From the NCBI RefSeq assembly GCF_014930455.1, contig NZ_JAAIYO010000010.1, positions 62,001-126,000 on the forward strand: a stretch of 64,000 bases of DNA. Reading direction: 5' to 3'. The notes below the pieces were generated by a model, which saw nothing but the letters and a program-made list of their open reading frames with translations, had not been told where the DNA came from and searched no databases. The DNA comes from Corallococcus soli (GTDB lineage Bacteria > Myxococcota > Myxococcia > Myxococcales > Myxococcaceae). Within the stretch, counting starts at the first letter, position 1, and each line of letters begins with the position of its first letter. Of the stretch, positions 60,917-64,000 are shown piece by piece. A program made the translations under genes and the position numbers.

Positions 60917-63868
60917 ATGACGGGGCGCTGGAGTCTGCTGGGCCTGTTGTCGGTCTTGCTGGTGTCGGGTTGCGCGGATCGGGAGCGCTCGTCGCTCGCG
61001 GACGGACGGCTGACCGCGACGCCCGGCGGCGTGGACTTCGCGCGGGTCGCCATCTTCGATGCGCGCGAATCCCAGGTGACGCTGCGCAACGTGGGACGCG
61101 CGCGCATCACGGTGGACGAGGCCTGGGTGGAGGGGCCGGAGGGCGCCTACAAGGCGGAGTTCACGCACGAGGGCCCCCACAGCCTGGTGCCCGGCGCCGA
61201 GTGCACGCTGAAGGTGCGCTTCGCGCCGATGGCGGAGGGCGGCCTGCCGGCGGTGCTGGTGGTGCGCTCCGACACGCGCATCGAACCGCTGATGCGCCTG
61301 CCGCTCAACGGCGCGGGCGTGGACGCGTGGGCGCGGGTGTCGCCGCGCAAGCTGGACTTCGGCCGCATCGAGGCGGACGCCACCAAGCAGCTGGGCGTCA
61401 CGCTGGACAACCCCACCGAGCTGCCGGTGATGGTCACGCCCAAGCTGGTGGGCGCGGACAAGGACGAATTCGTCGCGGAGGCCATCACGGTGAACCCGGG
61501 TGAGCGCCGCGAGCTGCCCATCACGTTCAAGCCGGTGCGCGTGGGCAAGAAGCAGATCGCCCTCGCGGTGTCGCCCTGCCACGGGTGCGCGGACGTGACG
61601 GTGCAGGTGACGGCGGAGGCGCTGGAGCGCGCGGTGGTGGCGGAGCCGGAGGTGGTGGACTTCGGCGCGGTGCCGGTGGACCGCGACGCCCTCAAGGCCT
61701 CCAGCCTGCGCAACATCAGCACGGAGCCCGTCACGGTGAACTCGCTGATGCTGGACGGCACGGACGCGTCCTTCAGCCACTCCAACACGGGCCTGCCGCT
61801 GGTGCTCCAGCCGGGCGAGGTGCGCGGCTTCGAGATTCGCTACAGCCCCGGCCACATGGGCCCGGCCACGGACCGCGCCGTGTACTCCGTGGTGAGCAAG
61901 CGCCACCCCACGCTGGCCGTGCCGCTGCGCGGCTTCGGTGGCGCCTCCGAGCTGTGCGTGTCGCCGCTGACGCACGACTTCGGCGAACAGCCGCTGGGCT
62001 CCAAGGTGCGCATCGTCGTCAACGTGAAGAACTGCGGCACGAACAACGCGGGGCCGCTGACCATCAACACGCTGACGTGGACGCCGGACCCGTCCGGGCC
62101 GCTCCAGTTCAACCACAAGCCGCTGGCGACGCCGTACACGCTGCCGCCCAACGGCGAGGTCAACCTGGAGGTCTACTACGAGCCTTCGCGTGAGGGCTCC
62201 GCGGCGGGCTCGCTGGTGATGACGACCAACGCCTTCTCCGCGGCCACGGTGCAGCTGGACTTCTTCGGCCGCGCCCGGGCGCATGCGCCGTGCGACCTGG
62301 TGGTGACGCCGCAGGTGCTGGACTACGGCACGGTGCCGCCGGGGCGGGGCGCGGTGCTGGGCGTGAAGCTGGAGAACAAGGGCGCGGACCTGTGCCCGGT
62401 GAAGAACATCCGCGTGGTCAACGACGGCGGCGGCGTGTTCCGCATGCCCGGCGGGGACCTCTTCGGCGGCATCATCTACCCGGGGGACTGGTTCAGCTTC
62501 CAGGTGGCCTTCCAGGCGCCCTTCACCGGCGGTGACTTCGCGGGCGAGCTGCAGGTGGAGCAGTACAACCCGACGACGCCGGTGCTGCAGGTGCCGCTGA
62601 TGGCGCACTCGCAGACGACGTGTCTGGTCGCCTCGCCCTGGTACGTGGACTTCGGCCTGGCGCGCAAGGACTGCCGGCCGGCGCCGCGCGAGGTGAACTA
62701 CCTCAACGCGTGCACGACGCCCGTCACCATCTCCAACGTCTTCATCGGGCCGGGCACCACGGATTCGGAGTTCACGCTGCTGGACAACCCGGCGCCTCCC
62801 GCCTTCCAGCTCCAGCCGGGCGAGTCCTTCACGGTGGGCGTGGACTACTTCGCGCAGGTGACGGGCATGAACCTGTCGCCCCTGTTCGTGGACTCCAGCG
62901 ACCTGACGGTGCCGCTGCTGGTGCCGCTCATCGGTGAGTCGTCGAAGAAGGTGGAGAAGACGGACAACTTCGTGCAGCAGGACGTGAGCAAGGTGGACGT
63001 GCTGTTCGTCGTGGACAACACGGCGTCCATGGTGGAGGAGCACCCGAAGCTGGTCTCCGCCATCCCGTCCTTCGTGGACGCCGCGCGCAACAAGGCGGTG
63101 GACCTGAACATGGCGGTGACGACGACGGGCATCTCCGCGGTGTCCGGCGCGTGCCCGGGCGGCGCGCTGGGCGGCGAGGCCGGGCGCTTCTTCCCGGCGG
63201 ACAACACCCGCCAGCGCATCCTCACGCTGGCGACGCCCGACGTGACCCAGGTGCTCCAGCAGAACATGCAGGTGGGCCAGTGCGCGCAGGTGGAGCAGGG
63301 CTTCGAGGCGATGCGCCGCGCGCTCACCCCGCCCCTGGTGAACAACGCGGATGATCCGCGCACCGCGCTGCCCAACGACGGCAACCTGGGCTTCCTGCGC
63401 GACTCCGCGGCCCTGGTGGTGGTGTTCGTGGGCGACGAGGACGACCACTCGCCGGACGCGGTCTCCACGTACGTGCAGTGGGCGCAGCAGCGCAAGGGGG
63501 AGAACCAGCCGCAGCGGGCGACCTTCTTCGCCATCGCGCCCACGAAGACGGCCTGTGCCACGGCGGGCGGCGCCGGCACGCGCTACGCGGACGCCGCCGC
63601 GCAGACGGGCGGTGAGGTCCTCAACGTGTGCGCCGCGGACTACGCGCCGCTGCTGCGGCAGGTGGCCAGCAAGGCGTTCAGCGCGCAGGACCGCTTCCCG
63701 CTGAGCGAGGAGCCGGACACGGGCACGGTGGTGGTGAGCGTCAACGGCGCCCCCACCCCGTCGGGCTGGAGCTACGACGCCGCGAGCAACAGCGTGGTGT
63801 TCTCCGTGGTGCCCCCGCCGGGCGCGAAGGTGAGCATCACCTACCGCCGCGCCTGCGCCAACGACTGA
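60917..63868 (+). CDS. large lipoprotein: ASPM/HYDIN-like repeats and vWA-like domain
   Basis: A 983-residue protein with lipobox LLVSGC (ATG 60917; GTG 60857 is less likely). Residues ~30-640 are about five repeats of the Ig-like type found in ASPM-SPD-2-Hydin/choice-of-anchor proteins (LDFGRIEADATKQLGVTLDN, VDFGAVPVDRDALKASSLRN, HDFGEQPLGSKVRIVVNVKN, LDYGTVPPGRGAVLGVKLEN, VDFGLARKDC). Then a vWA-like domain begins at VDVLFVVDNTASM (Asp700, DxTxS metal site). It is anchored on a membrane and probably binds ligands or partner proteins. It ends at 63868. Confidence 0.8.
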   Translation: MTGRWSLLGLLSVLLVSGCADRERSSLADGRLTATPGGVDFARVAIFDARESQVTLRNVGRARITVDEAWVEGPEGAYKAEFTHEGPHSLVPGAECTLKVRFAPMAEGGLPAVLVVRSDTRIEPLMRLPLNGAGVDAWARVSPRKLDFGRIEADATKQLGVTLDNPTELPVMVTPKLVGADKDEFVAEAITVNPGERRELPITFKPVRVGKKQIALAVSPCHGCADVTVQVTAEALERAVVAEPEVVDFGAVPVDRDALKASSLRNISTEPVTVNSLMLDGTDASFSHSNTGLPLVLQPGEVRGFEIRYSPGHMGPATDRAVYSVVSKRHPTLAVPLRGFGGASELCVSPLTHDFGEQPLGSKVRIVVNVKNCGTNNAGPLTINTLTWTPDPSGPLQFNHKPLATPYTLPPNGEVNLEVYYEPSREGSAAGSLVMTTNAFSAATVQLDFFGRARAHAPCDLVVTPQVLDYGTVPPGRGAVLGVKLENKGADLCPVKNIRVVNDGGGVFRMPGGDLFGGIIYPGDWFSFQVAFQAPFTGGDFAGELQVEQYNPTTPVLQVPLMAHSQTTCLVASPWYVDFGLARKDCRPAPREVNYLNACTTPVTISNVFIGPGTTDSEFTLLDNPAPPAFQLQPGESFTVGVDYFAQVTGMNLSPLFVDSSDLTVPLLVPLIGESSKKVEKTDNFVQQDVSKVDVLFVVDNTASMVEEHPKLVSAIPSFVDAARNKAVDLNMAVTTTGISAVSGACPGGALGGEAGRFFPADNTRQRILTLATPDVTQVLQQNMQVGQCAQVEQGFEAMRRALTPPLVNNADDPRTALPNDGNLGFLRDSAALVVVFVGDEDDHSPDAVSTYVQWAQQRKGENQPQRATFFAIAPTKTACATAGGAGTRYADAAAQTGGEVLNVCAADYAPLLRQVASKAFSAQDRFPLSEEPDTGTVVVSVNGAPTPSGWSYDAASNSVVFSVVPPPGAKVSITYRRACAND

Positions 63869-63902
63869 ACGGTCGCGACGCTGTGGGTGTGGACCCCGTG
63901 AC

Positions 63903-63920
63903 GGGCCGGCCATCCGGCCC
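63903..63920 (+). terminator. hairpin after the large lipoprotein
   Basis: GGGCCGG-CCAT-CCGGCCC is a perfect 7-bp stem 35 bp past the stop; no T-tract follows. Confidence 0.4.
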
Positions 63921-63929
63921 CGAACGGGG

Positions 63930-64000
63930 ATGTCAGCCCCCGGTGCTACAGCACTGCATCTGCCTGTGCGGATGACCAGAAAATTGGAGGCGCTCCCTCG
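63930..64000 (+). CDS. possible start of a gene running off the window
   Basis: ATG 63930 or, in the same frame, ATG 63972 is open to the right edge. Upstream signals are weak. GGAGG at about 63986-63990 may instead be the ribosome site of a gene starting at or just after base 64000. Too short to assign. Confidence 0.2.
   Translation, partial: MSAPGATALHLPVRMTRKLEALP

Noticed and set aside
59951-63913. Very long open frame antisense to the pssA and Hydin-like genes
   Set aside because: At ~70 % GC, antisense frames stay open by chance. Its product is Arg/His-rich without any fold, and it lies over two well-supported genes.

Overview
The DNA is very GC-rich (roughly 70 %), with dense gene packing, strong third-position GC bias and a large load of lipoproteins, secreted hydrolases and signalling proteins. 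Together with a TIGR02265/DUF2378 protein (a paralogous family of Myxococcus-type bacteria), this points to a predatory myxobacterium, most likely Myxococcaceae (Corallococcus/Myxococcus-like). That placement is inference from gene content; there is no rRNA in the window.

Layout. 1-2462: the tail of a polyketide or polyunsaturated-fatty-acid locus (PfaD-type enoyl reductase, a discrete acyltransferase with an altered active site) and a PIG-V-like membrane protein. 2470-7823: a Coa1-like protein, a TIGR02265 protein, a secreted beta-helix protein, then a LysR/pirin/YceI group with matching operator-like dyads. 7837-12798: lipoproteins and a four-gene operon (ECF sigma factor, DUF4384 anti-sigma-like protein, caspase-like lipoprotein with a C-terminal barrel-like region, Cys-rich lipoprotein) whose members overlap by 4 bp or lie 3 bp apart. 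12917-24593: mostly housekeeping, redox and esterase genes, a 7TM chemoreceptor, and an overlapping pair that resembles an effector and its lipoprotein partner. 24690-28574: a signalling block of hybrid kinase, KaiC-like ATPase and CheY, followed by a MATE transporter remnant and a receiver that has lost its phospho-acceptor Asp. 28796-36291: hydrolases, a GH30 glycosidase with ricin-type lectin, a FUSC membrane protein, and an ATP-grasp/metallopeptidase pair. 36292-39288: a sensor kinase carrying two complete kinase modules around a receiver. 39358-46039: two large secreted metalloproteases that share a C-terminal domain, with a decayed VOC gene between them. 46262-54443: glycosyltransferase, thioesterase, lipoproteins, a secreted polysaccharide lyase, a PilZ-sigma54 activator and a secreted hydrolase. 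54883-57019: a methyltransferase/E1-like pair and a STAS-like protein. 57359-63868: a penicillin-acylase-family lipoprotein, phosphatidylserine synthase and a large lipoprotein with Ig-like repeats and a vWA-like domain.

Taken together, the window is mostly accessory and lifestyle DNA: secreted degradative enzymes suited to predation, a dense set of regulators, and small modular operons. The most unusual units are the sigma/anti-sigma/caspase operon, the KaiC signalling block beside decayed genes, the shared protease C-terminal domain, and the methyltransferase/E1-like cassette. Several strong hairpins between genes, three of them with an almost identical GGCCCC-core stem, mark transcription-unit ends.
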